Source: Papilionanthe hookeriana x Papilionanthe teres (lineage: Eukaryota > Streptophyta > Magnoliopsida > Asparagales > Orchidaceae). Taken from it: 64,000 nt of DNA. The notes beneath the pieces were generated by a model. That model saw nothing but the letters and a program-made list of their open reading frames with translations. It was not told the origin of the DNA and made no database searches. Location of the stretch: contig CM040423.1 in the NCBI GenBank assembly GCA_022702705.1, positions 40,507,392-40,571,391 on the forward strand. The letters run 5' to 3'. The position numbers were made by a program, and so were the translations under genes. Below are positions 32,222 through 44,540 of the stretch, piece after piece. The stretch's first letter is position 1, and each line of letters begins with the position of its first letter.

Positions 32222-35200
32222 TGTTGACCTCACTTTTGTCGAGGTTTAGTTTTCCTCCTAGGATGCTAGGGTTTTAGCCTTAGGAGCTTCCCGACGATCT
32301 TAGATTCCTAACGCATTGGACCCACCTCGTCTTAGAATGCTTGAAACCACTTCGACACTCTTTTGGAATCCGGACGGAATTCCGACCTCTTGCTCACATG
32401 TGGTAGGTTGGAATTAGCGTTAGGACTCAAATTGAGTTCTATAGGAGCCACTGGACCTTAGGGTAGCCTTGTGCACACTTTCTGCACCACCGAGCACAAA
32501 TTCCTCGAGCCCCAGCCTCGACGTCTTCAAATTCTCCGCGACGGATCAAGATCAGAGGTCAGAATGCCAGAACGAGCGCCATCAAGGTCAGAATTTCGAC
32601 GAAATCGAATTTGACGCACTTTCGACTCGGCCGGTGACGAGGTTCTCCGAACGACCTCGGATCGCGAAACGGAGCTGCGCCATTGCGTCCGGGACGTCGA
32701 ATTTCTTAGGAAAAGACGTATAACTTGTCGTGTTTGGAGCGCGGACCCGCGACGCGAAATTTTACCATTTTTTATTAAATAAATCCTTATATTTTCTATT
32801 TAAATCCCATTGTTAAACCCTAACCCCACTCTCTCATCCGGGCTCGCCTTTTTTTTCTTTTCTCCCGGTCCCGATCCCGCCTCCTCTGGCTCCTGCGCGA
32901 GCTCCGACCTTGGTCCCTGTACCTTCTCGCCACTTCCCCTGGCGACCTGCTCACGACGAGGCCCTTTCGGCCTTCCTGCCTCCATTGTCGCCCTTTTCGG
33001 CGACTTTGTCGCCACTCTCTCCCTCCCCTCTTTCTCTGCCGAGACGCCAGGGTAAGTGGGACGGCTTCTTCTTGCTCTTCTTCTTGAGGCCGGCTATAAA
33101 AGCCTCTTTTGGATTAGGGTTTAAGGTTGGCTCTTATTTTTTCGGTGGTGTTGTGTGTTACCATTGCCTTACCTCTCCTCCTCTCCTTTCTCTTCCTCAG
33201 TTGCTCACGGTTTTCCACTGAGCTTGTGTTCGAGTAAGGCGAGAGGTCTTGTTGGCCTTGTTCCTTGAAATTTACGGAAGTCGGCTGATCGGTTTTTGGC
33301 TTGGTTTGCGCCCTTTGGTCTCTGTTGTCGGATTTTGGGGTGCTTTGCTAGGATACACACCGAGGTATGAGTTTCTTTGGCTCGGATTTTCACATGTGAG
33401 GCTATTTACATATTGCTTATGCTTGAGTTGGGCGTGGTTATACATTCAAAATGGCATGGGGTTGCTTCTTGCTCTTCTTTACTTATTTTGCATACTTGTC
33501 CTAATCTAATGTGAAGCATGGAATGGTTTGTTTAGTTTTATATATGCATGTGGAGCTTGCTTCTTGCTCTTCTTACTGCTTCTTTACCAAAGAGCATGTC
33601 AAGGAAAGATTTAAGTTGATTTAAAAAGAACTCTATGCTCATTTTCATTTGAAATACATTAAGGCTTATGCTTGGATATCTTTGGAGGTATGGAAGTGCT
33701 TACCTAGGCTTCATGTTTAGTTGAATTTTAAACTCTATCTTGGCTCATTATACTCTTAAGCAAGTTTGTTTCATTCTAAAGGAGGCTTGAGGCGGCTATT
33801 TACGTTGGCTTTTGTTTTCGGGTTTTGGAGTTGTTTTGGCATTCGAATTAAGAGCTGGTTTTATTTTCATTTTTTTTTTATCTTTGCTGCCTAGCATAGC
33901 CCTATCGCACTTAAAAAGGGGGGGGCTTGTCTCTTTGCGTTTTCGTCTGCTCCTGCTGTTGTCCTCTGTCGTGACACTTGGATTTGGGATTTAAGGGGGA
34001 GCTGCTCCCTTTTCTCTTGTTTCGTTTTGCTTGATTTTGTCCCTTTAAGCGCTTACCTTGGGGCCCTTTTGTGACTTTGTCTTGTTCTTTGCCGACAGTT
34101 GCTCCTGTAGTTTGTAGTGGGGTTCGTTTTGGTTCTGCTTGTTCATGGAACCTCCCCTGGTGCAGCCTTGGTTTGGGGCTCGGGTTAAGGTCTATATGGG
34201 GCTCGGTTTGTATGCTTTGTTAAGCTATGGCTGGGGTTGAATTGCTTAGTTACTTAGTGGATTTCTTCCTATTTATTTGTGATGAATTTGAAATAGTATA
34301 GGTGGCTCAATTGCACCCTTATTTGGAGCTCCTTGAGGGCTCGGGTTTTGGCTTTGTGTTGAGCTGGAAGTGTGTGAGCGGCTTGTTAGGGAGCTTTGGC
34401 CGTGAGCTTCACTTGTGATGTACTGAATCATGGGAAGTCTTACCTTGTTGTCTTTTGTCAGGCTCGGTCGTGAGTTTCTTTATGGAAATTTGGGATTTGG
34501 TAAGGGCTCGACCCCTTGTGGCTTCTTTTGTTGTGACTTTGGCCGCGGGCCTCTCCTTGCTTCTGTCTTGGCCAAAAGCTTGGGTGAATGACATGGTGGA
34601 TGTGGTGATGTTTCTTCTTTCTTATTTCTTACTACACTTGCTTATGAAGTTGGTTTGGAAGAATTTAAGAGCATCTCTTATTTGCTTTAATGTTTGGGAG
34701 TTAAATGTTGAAATTGATGAAGTTATACGAAGTTGGAATTGTGGCGATCATGTGATAAATTGATATCGGAATTGACGGGCCTTGTTTCACACTTGTTTAA
34801 GGCCTTGAATTTTATGAAAAATTGAAAAGAAGAAAAAAAAAGGAAGAAAAAGAGAGAAGTGAAAGGGGGCTAAGCCTGGAGTTTTGTGATAGCCCTCCTA
34901 GTTCAGTGACCCAGGTCCAGCACCCGGGCAGCAATTCTTTTCTTTTATTCTGTTTTATTTTCATTCATAATTTTACCGCTATTTGGGAAAACAGGGAGTG
35001 TGTTCTTAGGGGTCTAGTCCTCACATTCTCCGAGAGTGTCGAGGTGCCTTTAGTCCTTTTCATAGGACATGTGAGGTCGGTCGGGAGTCCGGGGTGATTT
35101 ACTTGTCTTTTCTCTCCTTTTCCTTGACCCCTCGTCCCTAGTTTTCACCTTGTTTCTTGGCTTAACCCACACACATACGGGGGACATGTAGGTGTGCATA

Positions 35201-37402
35201 TATAACCTCCTTGGGTTATATATGGGCCATCAAGCAGTCGTAAGTGCGGTGGGGACATTGATGAGGCTGCAAAACGAGAAAAATTACGAGAGCCATAGAA
35301 TGGGGCCGTTTGTCTCGGAGACTACGTAGAGAGTAGAGCGAGGAATCACGGAACCGTTCGACCGTCCTCGGGGTTTCTACTGCCGACGATCTAAAGTTCG
35401 TAGTCACTAGTCCTACTTAGGTAGTGACCCAGTGATCGAAATGTTTTAAAACAAAAAAATACGTGTGTTCGAAAAATACAAAATTACCTCCACTACTACA
35501 TGCACTCTACTTACCTATAGTTTTGATTCGCATGAAAACCCGAAAAATGAAATGTGTGAAAACTTATAAAAGTCCACGGTTAGTTATTCGAGTCGGATTA
35601 GAATCGCCTTACAGAAAGTTGGGATAGTAGTCAGACTAAAGTCCGGATATTAGCACGGCTACGAGTCCGAAACACCACCGTGCTTACGGGTCATTTGTAG
35701 GTTTCTTCAGTGTTTTCCGTGTTTTCCTACGTTTTGCTTTGTTTTCGTGCGTTACTTTTCTCGGAGTTTTCCTACGGACGTTCTCTTTCTTGCTTTCTCG
35801 ATTTCCTAGTTTTCTTTTACGATTTTTCTTCGTTTTCTCGACGTTTTCCTGCCGTCTTTCTTTCACTTTTACTATCAGGTTCACGTACTTTGTCTTCTTT
35901 CTACACACCGTAGTACCCCTGTTTAGCTAAGTTGTTTTTACCTACTACTTCTACTCCCACTCCCGCTTCTTTTACGTATTAATAAATCTTACACGGAAAT
36001 AAATAAAAAAAAAGAAAACATATAAAATAATAATAAGCAAGCAGCAGCGCATCGAGGATAAGCGGGACATACGGTACTCCCGTGACACAGTTTTCATTTT
36101 CTTTACTGTTGTACCTGCTCTACTTTTAGTATGCATTCATGTCTGACTTAGTTTCTTACTTTCGGTTATACTCGCTTGGCATGTTTTACGTTCCAGTCTT
36201 TACTGCACTAAGCATGCTTTACTTTCTTTCGCACTCTTTCCTGCTAGTATAGCTTGCTTACTTTCGATACACACTGTCTGAGCATGTTTACTTTCGGCAT
36301 GTACTCTCGTTTAGTATGTTCTTTGTTTAACTCGTTACGGCATGCTCGTGTTCATCGTTTACTTTTACTACTCTGTCACGATCACACACACTCACTCGAA
36401 AATAAAAATAATTTGCATGTCAACTTTAATTCAAAACTTAAACCTAAATCGCGATCTTGCAACGACGTGGAGCATGGAGCACGGTGAGCGACACTGCCAT
36501 CTTCTTCAAGAAACCTCGTATCTCCTTCAAGAAACCCATTCCTTAGTATAAACAATGAGCGTTAGGTTTCGAGGTAGTCCGCCCCGTGCGACATAAACCC
36601 TCACCTTCTCTTTTAGGCTCTGCACGGCCCTCCCGTGCGATATAAGCCCTAACTCGCTTAGGTTTCGAGGTTGTCGTCCGATACGACGTAAACCTCCTGT
36701 CCTTCGGAGTAGTTTGCGTAGCGAGAGCGTTATGCAAACGTAATCCCTATAATTAATTTGCGGGATTGAAATCGAAATAAAATCTCTTTCCAAAATTTAA
36801 AACCCAACCTTAGGATAGTTTGGGACTTCTCGAGGTCCTCCTCGAGATCCGCGACATCCCCTACCCTTCTTTCCTTTGACTCGGAAATAATCGTTCCTCC
36901 TTGCGCCCTTCACCTATCGGATTCCTACTCCCAAATTTCGTTGGAAAACCCTACCTTTCGACTTCGTGAAGATAGAACCCGAGATTCAAATCGAGAGTTC
37001 TCTCAGGTGACTTCGGTCGTTTGAGGGTAATTAACTATGAGGACTGCATACATAGGGAGTTTTAAAGACTCAGAGATAATATAAACCCTATTTGATCCTT
37101 TTGTATTAAATAGGGAATTTGTCGATTCACATAAAAGGTTCGTGACCGGAACGGATGTCATGAATTTTGTGGTTTATTTGATCGAGCGATATTGTCAAGT
37201 AGGTGTCTATTCTTCGGGATAGATGCGTTACTTGCGATGTTGCGCTCGTTCATTCAAACCACTTAACGAATGGGATCCGTCCTTTCCAAATTCTCATATT
37301 TTGAAATTTAAAATTTTATTTTCAAAAATCAATGCGTATATATAAATTAAATTAAATTTCCAAAAGAACGCTTTCCAAAGCCAATCCTTAAAGCGGCCGA
37401 CA
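32222..37402 (+). repeat. 3' LTR (5181 bp)
   Basis: Second copy of 14940-20125 with the same ends (TGTTGACC...CGACA). The TATA box is at 33095 and the hairpin at about 35187-35222. It differs from the 5' LTR by substitutions and many 1-3 nt indels. Its right end abuts the TGGGT target duplication. Confidence 0.95.
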
Positions 37403-37407
37403 TGGGT
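37403..37407. repeat. Target-site duplication, right (TGGGT)
   Basis: Direct repeat of 14935-14939, immediately followed by CACTAATTCCCC as in the empty paralogous site. Confidence 0.9.
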
Positions 37408-38977
37408 CACTAATTCCCCACTTCAAATAGTTATGAATACAAAATGGTGCCAACGACAATTACAAATATCAAAGGATCCCGAAATCATTTACAAATATGT
37501 AAAGGTGTAACAATGCATTAATTACTTGTAGCACTCCTACTAAAATAGGGGCAAATATGTAACTTACAAGACACTTTCTTCAAGAAGAGGATCGCTAAAA
37601 GGCATTATGATAAAATATGTGTTATTAACTACTTTTCCACTCTTGTTATTCTCATATGTTCAATGTTTTGTTCCTTGGTTGTGATCCACATAACATTTTT
37701 GAATTCAACAATTGGATTTATCAAATTCGATAAATTTTGATTTATCATATCCAATGTGCGCGAGGGACAACAGAATAAATCTTGCTCGCAAAGGAATTTG
37801 GTAAATATTGATTTACGTCATAAAACATATGAAATTTGAGAAAATTTGATTTAACATAGAGTTGAATTTAATTTTTATTTATTTTTATTTGATTGGATTT
37901 AAGTTAAATTCATCACTAAATCCTATTAATAATACACTATAAAATATTGCCTAAATCTCTAAAATCTCTCTCCCAAAATTTCAATTTTACTTCTTGTTTA
38001 AGAAACTTAATACTGCCTTGATTTTAGAAGATATACACTATTTTTCTTTAATTTGACCGAATTTAGCAAATAAGGTGACTTACATGGTATCATACATGTG
38101 TTAGATAATACAAGCTTTTATTATATTACCATAATTAAGGGTAGTCTTTATTACATTACTATACTTAAGTATTACCATACTTAAGTTTTGTTGCTTAATA
38201 TATATTTATATGTATCTTTTATTCTTGTAATTTGAATTATGCAATACAATTGAAATCCTAGCCGCTTTTCATGGCCTCTTCTATTTTCTGTCTCCTTCTC
38301 TATTGCAATTGTTAACAATATGAACACATTCCAAATGAATATTTTTTAAACATAATTCTTAAAATATAATAAAATATTATAACTTAGCATAGTTTTTTTC
38401 ATGAATATGATTTTTATCGGGCTAATTACATAGAAGACATTAAATATTGTTATTTATAAAACTAGCACTCATGTGATTTTTTAAAGTATCAAATTAATAT
38501 ATTTACACGCGCCATCATCAAACTATATGTGATTCAATAAAAATAAAAAATAAAAAATATGGATTGGGTATTATAGTGAGCTCCCATATTTGAGCGAGAA
38601 ATTGAAAAACACATGAAAACCGGTGTTATTTTTATGAATAACATTGTTTTGAGTGTTATTTATGTGAATATTCTTTATTTTTACATGTGACTAATATTAT
38701 TTTAAAATATTTCTTTGTGCAAATGACATCTTAATTGTTTTTATGATTATTTTAATGTGGGTTAGGATTGTGCATTAGATCAGAGATTTTTTTGTATTTA
38801 TGAATGTGATTGGAATAAATAAATGAATTTGTTCCTATGTCGATGTATAGATAAATTTAGAGATTTGAGGGGTTGACATGTTAATGCATTTGTCTGTCAT
38901 GAATGCAAATACCCAATAAAAAAATACATATTGAATAATTATGCATTTTCTGCCAATGAGCAAGCAATGAATGCAGG

Positions 38978-39335
38978 TAGGGGTGCAAACGAGTTAAACA
39001 CGAGCAAGCTTTGGCTCGGCTCGTCTTCAACCGTTAAATAATAATATTGTTCATGTTTAGCTCGTTTATATTTCAAAAAAAAAAATTTTTCGTGTTTGAC
39101 TCATTTGCTTACCGAGCCGAACAAGAGCTGTTCGCGAACAAAAAGCTATTTCCTATCATTCATGCAGCTGTTAGAAGTGTAGATGAACTGAGCTTGAACG
39201 AGCGCAGACTCAGTTTGTTAAAAAATATAATTCATCATGTTCACCTCGTTTATATATGAAGTTCATAAAATTTTTCGTGTTTTAATTGTTTGCTTATGCA
39301 GTTGAACACGAACAGTTCACATATAAGGAATTATT
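38978..39335 (+). repeat. GAGCCGAGC-type MITE-like repeat within copy A
   Basis: Begins GTAGGGGTGCAAACGAGTTA and contains TTGGCTCGGCTCG and, further on, CCGAGCCGAACAAGAGCTG in roughly inverted arrangement. Elements starting AGGGGTGCAAACGAGCCGAG are frequent in plant genomes. Copy B has only a shorter remnant (about 53010-53255). Confidence 0.5.
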
Positions 39336-39716
39336 TTGATAATCATAGTCATATCGTTGAACGGTACGATAAGATTTAAATATTACTATTTATATTAAAT
39401 AATTTATTTAAATATAATTTAATATATTTTTATTCTATTTTTAATTAATAATTTAATTAATTATAAAATTTTATAGCCTTGTAACCAATTAAATTATTAA
39501 AAAATAATACTCAAATAGGTATTTAAGGAGCCGAGGACGAACCGGAGCTATTCCCGAAGAACCAGCCTTTCCTTTTCGACAGCCCTCGGTTTGGAGAAGA
39601 AGAAGGGTGGTTGGAAGAGTAATCTCCTTTCTTTACCTGTTCTGTTCCTCTTATATTCTTCCATCATTTAGCCGAAGGATTAGGGTTTTGTTCGAAAATA
39701 TTGGGAGAAAGAAAGC

Positions 39717-40283
39717 ATGGGCGCATGGCGGAAGGCCTATGGGGCGCTCAAAGATTCTACAAAGGTTGGGCTTGCCAAGGTCAATAGCGAATTCAAGGTC
39801 TGTACAAATCTCCTCTACCTCTTTCCATTTCGTTTTTTTTTTATTTCTAATGTTGACAATATAAGCGTGTCTTCATGGCGAAAGGAATTAGACATTGCCA
39901 TTGTGAAGGCAACAAACCACGAGGAATGCCCACCGAGGGAGAGGCATGTGAGAAGTACGTGATTTGTTTACGATGAATTATAATTTCATTTTATTTGATC
40001 ATTATTGCTTTTTCTAGTATATATATCTGTGTAATTCCTTTTACCTGCAAGGTTTGTAGATTTCTAATATAGCTTCCTATTGCTACGTTTTCCGGTTCTT
40101 AAATTATTTTGCGATCTTTTAGATGTTGTGATTGTAATGATGTTCTAATCCTTTTTTTTTTTTTTATGTATTCTTTCTGATCTAGAAATTTTTACTGCTA
40201 CATCCGCTGTTCGGCCAAGAGCTGATTTAGCTTATTGTATATATACGCTTGCAAAGAGGCTGGCAAAGACACGTAACTGGGTG
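39717..40283 (+). pseudogene. Truncated duplicate of the clathrin-assembly gene (exons 1-3 only)
   Basis: Exons 39717-39797, 39885-39954 and 40186-40283 are counterparts of exons 1-3 of the complete gene, with the same start (MGAWRKAYGALKDSTKVGLA), intact splice sites and no frameshift. They encode only the first 83 residues of the ANTH domain, including the lipid-binding motif. Homology stops in intron 3 near 40460, and no exon 4 was found downstream. The 5' flanking region is also duplicated, so it may be transcribed, but it cannot make a full ANTH domain. I call it a truncated gene copy. Confidence 0.85.
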
Positions 40284-40901
40284 GTACGTATCCTATGTTT
40301 CTTCTGTTGATGCAATTCTGATCTTGACGCTAACTACAAAACTTATTTTTCCAGAGAAATTTTATTGCATTGCTTTAGCAATGCTACATTGATTTACGAT
40401 TTCATTTGATTGTAAATTGAATTTTATGAAAGCTCATTCATCTTGTATTCAGGTCAATATCATATAAGGGTTGTATCAGTAGTTTGTTATGCCATTCAAA
40501 ATCATATGGATGAAGTACTTAACATATAAAATGGATAACATAGATCAACAAATTCAAATTGGAGGTTAAGCACAAAAGGAGGATTACCAATAAAAAGGTC
40601 AGCATGATCTCTCGGTTGCACCTAATACTTTCTTCTTTTAAGTAAAGTGATGCAAATAAGCCATCTATGTAAGATTACCAAGAGTGGTGCCTACAAAATT
40701 CCTTCCTTACAAAGGACTATTAAAGGACTGGAGAAGACAAATCCTTCAAAGTTTGCATTAAAAGGCAACATTCTCTACAAAGGAGGGCGATTACTAACAA
40801 TTTATAGTCCAAGCCCAATGAATGTAAGAAAAACACACTTAAAAAGTTGGGAAACTTTGGAGCAGACAAGGCAGTGCAAAACCTTTACCAGCAAGTAAGT
40901 A

Positions 40902-41114
40902 GGGCATTTACATACATAGCACCCAATTCGTGTGCATTTACAAATCGAACAACCAAACTTTGATTTTTACATTTATACCACACAAATCTTTTTTATCGCA
41001 TCAAAAATACCGCCATTGTAGCTTTTAAAATGTGAAATACACATTTTCATGCATAGGTTAGGTGGCATATATGTAGATGCATAAGAATTGAATGGTATGC
41101 ATGCAAATCTTCCC
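40902..41114 (+). mobile_element. Palindromic MITE, family P, copy 3
   Basis: GGGCATTTACATACATAGCA at the left and a GTATGCATGCAAATCTTCCC end at the right are inverted arms. The core GTGAAATACACATTTTCATG is shared with the other copies. About 213 bp. Confidence 0.75.
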
Positions 41115-42545
41115 GAGTTAAATGGCCTAAAATGTAGCAGGGTTGAGTGAGTACACCTAAGGAGACGTAACAACTGAAAACTAATAGAAAGATGGGATTG
41201 TACACATCTTAGTATGTCCGAAGCTATCTATGGAAAGGCATTTCCAAAAAATTGTTTGTAATCAAATGGAACCAAAGAGGAGCACTGACTTTCATCCAAT
41301 AATTAATGATCCAAGTGAAGTGGTGAATATAAAAATATTACAATTTCTACGAAGATACAACAATAAGGATTCTAAAACTTTCCTTCAAGTTAGCCACAGA
41401 ACTAACAGAACAGAGAGACTTATGCAAAGCATATTTATGGTTCATGTATTGACGAAAAAGCAATTGCATGAGACAAGTAGAAGTACAAAGAAAGGCGCTC
41501 GTAACATTGTCAAAGAAAACTTCTAAATAGGAGATATTGTCTAGTTATCGGTCCAAATAAAGATTGCTTCAAGGGAGACGGAAACAAGTCATATAAAGAT
41601 GGTTGTGGTAAAACATAAGAAATAAGATGTTATCTATGTAAATGCCTAAAATAATAATTGTTTTCACCTAAATTAATGAAAGGGAAATTATCTACAGCAA
41701 ATAAAACTAAAAGAAGGTCGTTGCATAGATTACATACAGTGCCTTGATATTCAAACCAATTCATTGAGTATCAGTTGTATGCCGCATTGTCTTCCAACCC
41801 ACTTTTTAAGAATACTTGATCAACAAAAAAACTCGATAATGAGAAAATATTAAGCAATTTTTAGAAAGATTAAACAAACGGAGAAAACATTCCTAGAATT
41901 TTTTTAAAAAGTTTGGAATTGTGACCTATACTTTATTAGTTACTCATTTCATTAGAAGTTGAAAGAGTTAGGCATCTTCACTTTTTTAGTGGCAAATTTG
42001 AATTTTTATTTCTAATTGCAATACAATTTATTTTCAAAGAAAAACCATTTATAACATGGAATTTGTGCAAAAAAATATTGTTTCTTTAATATAATGCTGC
42101 ACCCTTCCAAAGTCACCTCCCGATATTTAATAGAATCAAGACTCCCACATCAACCCTTCTTACTAGGCTGATCTGCCTCCCAAAGTAACATTGAGGAGAT
42201 GAAAATATATATAATATTAGTAAATAAAAATTTAAGGGCAAAAATGCATTGATTTGTAATAAATGGCTCATGTGTCGGTCTTCATTGTTTTTAAAGAGAA
42301 TAGTCAACCCAGCTTATTCACATATGACCATATTTATTATAAATATTTGATAGGAAGAATCAAAAAAATACATATCAAGCTACAAACCAAGTCATTACTG
42401 GCCATATATGACAAGAAAAATAGCAATAGTGTCATTATTCAGTTTTAAGGAGAAGAGTTCTTTGGCAGTAGCTCTGTGCATATAGTATTTTTAAGTAAAC
42501 TCTTTTAAATATTGAGCAACGCACATAAAGCTCATTTCTGCGGCT

Positions 42546-42650
42546 TTTTAAAGGATAGAGTGAACTGGTACAATAGAGTGGACTGGTACAAACCAGCCCA
42601 CTCTATTGTACCAGTCCACTCTACAGTTCATTTCAGCTCACTCCTTTAAA
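42546..42650. mobile_element. Small palindromic element / hairpin
   Basis: Arms 42562-42587 (GAACTGGTACAATAGAGTGG...) and 42592-42617 are near-perfect inverted copies with a 4-base loop. The palindrome extends outward imperfectly with TTTTAAAGGATAGAGTGAA against TTCAGCTCACTCCTTTAAA. It is probably a short MITE; the RNA would fold into one long hairpin. Confidence 0.6.
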
Positions 42651-43086
42651 TTCAAATAATTATCATATTATCAATCCATCAAATAAAAGGAGAATTATTT
42701 GAGAAATCAACCGTTTGCTTCCGACTATCATTGTTTCAAAGAGATATATATATGAAAAAATTCTAATTCGACTTAAATGAATTGAGGTCAATCATCATAG
42801 AATTCATTGGATAAACAAATAGCTTACAGTTAATGCCACGATGAAAATTTGATATCTATAAAGAATGAGGACTGACCCTTTTTCTGATCGTATTATTTAT
42901 CTTAATCCTACCGAAGCGGTAACAATCAATTATTGTATATATATACAAACAATGATTCAACCTTTTAATGTTTTAAATAATATTAAAAAATAATCACGGA
43001 TGAATATTATGATAAAATAAGTTATCCAGAAAGATATTTCAGCATAGTTTTATAATTGCAGGATAATTTTGGTGTCGAAAGAAATT

Positions 43087-43285
43087 CCACCTTACCTAAA
43101 TTTTGCTTTCTACATTTATACCACCCAAACATTTCATATCACATAAAAAATACAACCATATTAACTTTTAAAAAGTGAAATACACTTTTTCATGCATAGG
43201 TAAAGTTGCATATAAGTAAAAACTGAGGTTTAGGTGTTAGATATGTAACTACCTAAGAATGGAGTGGTATGTATGTAAATCTTCC
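43087..43285 (+). mobile_element. Palindromic MITE, family P, copy 4 (left arm shortened)
   Basis: Shares the core GTGAAATACACTTTTTCATG and the right arm (GTTAGATATGTAACTACCTA, then GTATGTATGTAAATCTTCC) with the other copies. The outer left arm is missing. Confidence 0.65.
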
Positions 43286-44039
43286 AATTTATAAGTAGGG
43301 CCAATGTTTGATCGTTTGTGAAAGGTGGTTGAGAGAAGATGCTTACTTGATACAATCAGAAGGCTTCATGATCAGACAGTTGAATGGGCATTATGTTACC
43401 TTGAACTGGGCTATTTTTAATGAATTAGATGATAAGGATATTTCTGGAGGCGTCTAATGAATAGTTAAGGATAGTTAAAGCTTGTATTTTGAATCAATTC
43501 AGGCCACATCAACCTAGGGTTTAGTAGGACCAATATGTATTTAATTCCGTTTACTAAGGGGATGCCCCAACCACCATAAGGATCGTTGCCCTTATAAATC
43601 GATCAAGAAAGGTCATGAGAAGCACTGCTAAACTACCTTTAAAAAGAAAAAAAAAGGTGATGGATCGAGAGGGCTTCTCATTTTCCTATTATAGTGGCGC
43701 TTCAAGATGAGCTAAATATAACAACCTAGATTATGTCCATTATGATGAGTGGTGTAAATGGTAACAAGACAATCGTTTACTTTAGAATGTGCCAACCCTT
43801 AACTCAAATCCAGTATGGCATTGATAAACTATATGGTGGTAAGCATGTGTTCTTGACACCAAGCAACCTTGATAGCCTTAAATGGAGTATAGGATGTCAA
43901 AGGGAGAGCCCCCAACGGCTTAGCTGCTTGAGGTGCTCCTACATAATCTCTCATGTGCTCTTTCTAAAATATTGCATTCCTTTTGCAGGAGTCTTGAGAA
44001 TTCAAACGTTTAGTCGAAAAAATTTTAAGTGTAGTTTAA

Positions 44040-44540
44040 AATAATTGTGCATTTGGAATTTACTCCTTAGTTCATTTTATATGTATTTGGAATTTGATGG
44101 ATTTAACTGAATCCCAAATACACAGCTCCGTGTATAGTGCCGCTTGCTGAACCCACTACTTGTTGCTTACTGCCGCACACCTCTGACGCCGCTCACTAAC
44201 GGTTACAGCACGTCACGGCCCGCCGACCGCAGGTAGTCCCAAGCCACCGCTGGCAATTTTCTACAAACACCATCGCCACCTACCGCAGCCGCTGCTTATC
44301 ACTGCCCACTGCCACCTGCCGCCGTCATCACTCACAAGCCACCTCTAGCCCCCGTCCCCACCCCTGCCACTAACGCCTATATTTTACATTGAATTTAGCT
44401 TTCTTCTAACCAAACAAGAAAACATAATGTCCTAAATTTATTTTACACTGAACAGAACACCTCCAAAGTATTCCGAATACAATACATTACTTCCATATTT
44501 CATTAATTTCTTAGCTTACCAAACAGCCTCTAGGTCATTA
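44040..44540 (+). repeat. Repeat with CCR-rich core, related in inverted orientation to 61600-61990
   Basis: AT-rich flanks surround a GC-rich core of GCCACC/CCGCC-like triplets (44130-44380). The right flank (CGCCTATATTTTACATTG...ACCAAACAAGAAAACATAAT) aligns with the reverse complement of 61689-61790. This suggests a transposable-element family of about 0.4-0.5 kb with a fast-evolving trinucleotide core. Confidence 0.45.

Larger units (their letters stand above)
14940..37402 (+). mobile_element. Full-length Tat-type (Ogre-like) Ty3/gypsy LTR retrotransposon carrying an AlkB domain
   Basis: A 22,463-bp element in plus orientation. It has two 5.2-kb LTRs that start TGTTGACCTCAC and end CGACA, a 5-bp target duplication, a primer-binding-like site just after the 5' LTR, and a G-rich polypurine-like stretch just before the 3' LTR. 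The internal part (20126-32221, about 12.1 kb) contains in order: a pre-gag ORF, gag, protease, RT, two RNase H regions, integrase, a region with an AlkB dioxygenase domain, and AT-rich tandem repeats. A large size, an extra ORF before gag and two RNase H domains point to the Tat lineage of plant Ty3/gypsy elements (Ogre, Retand). The coding regions are broken by many frameshifts. By eye the LTRs differ at about 3-5% of positions in sampled stretches, with many 1-3 nt indels. Confidence 0.92.
37408..40459 (+). repeat. Segmental duplication, copy A
   Basis: Direct-orientation duplicate of 51056-54398 with high identity from CACTAATTCCCCACTTCAAA to about TATTCAGGTCAATAT. It contains some 2.3 kb of upstream DNA and the first three exons of the clathrin-assembly gene. 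The copies differ in one block: 38836-39035 here versus 52452-53033 there do not match. The end lies inside intron 3 of the gene. Confidence 0.9.
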
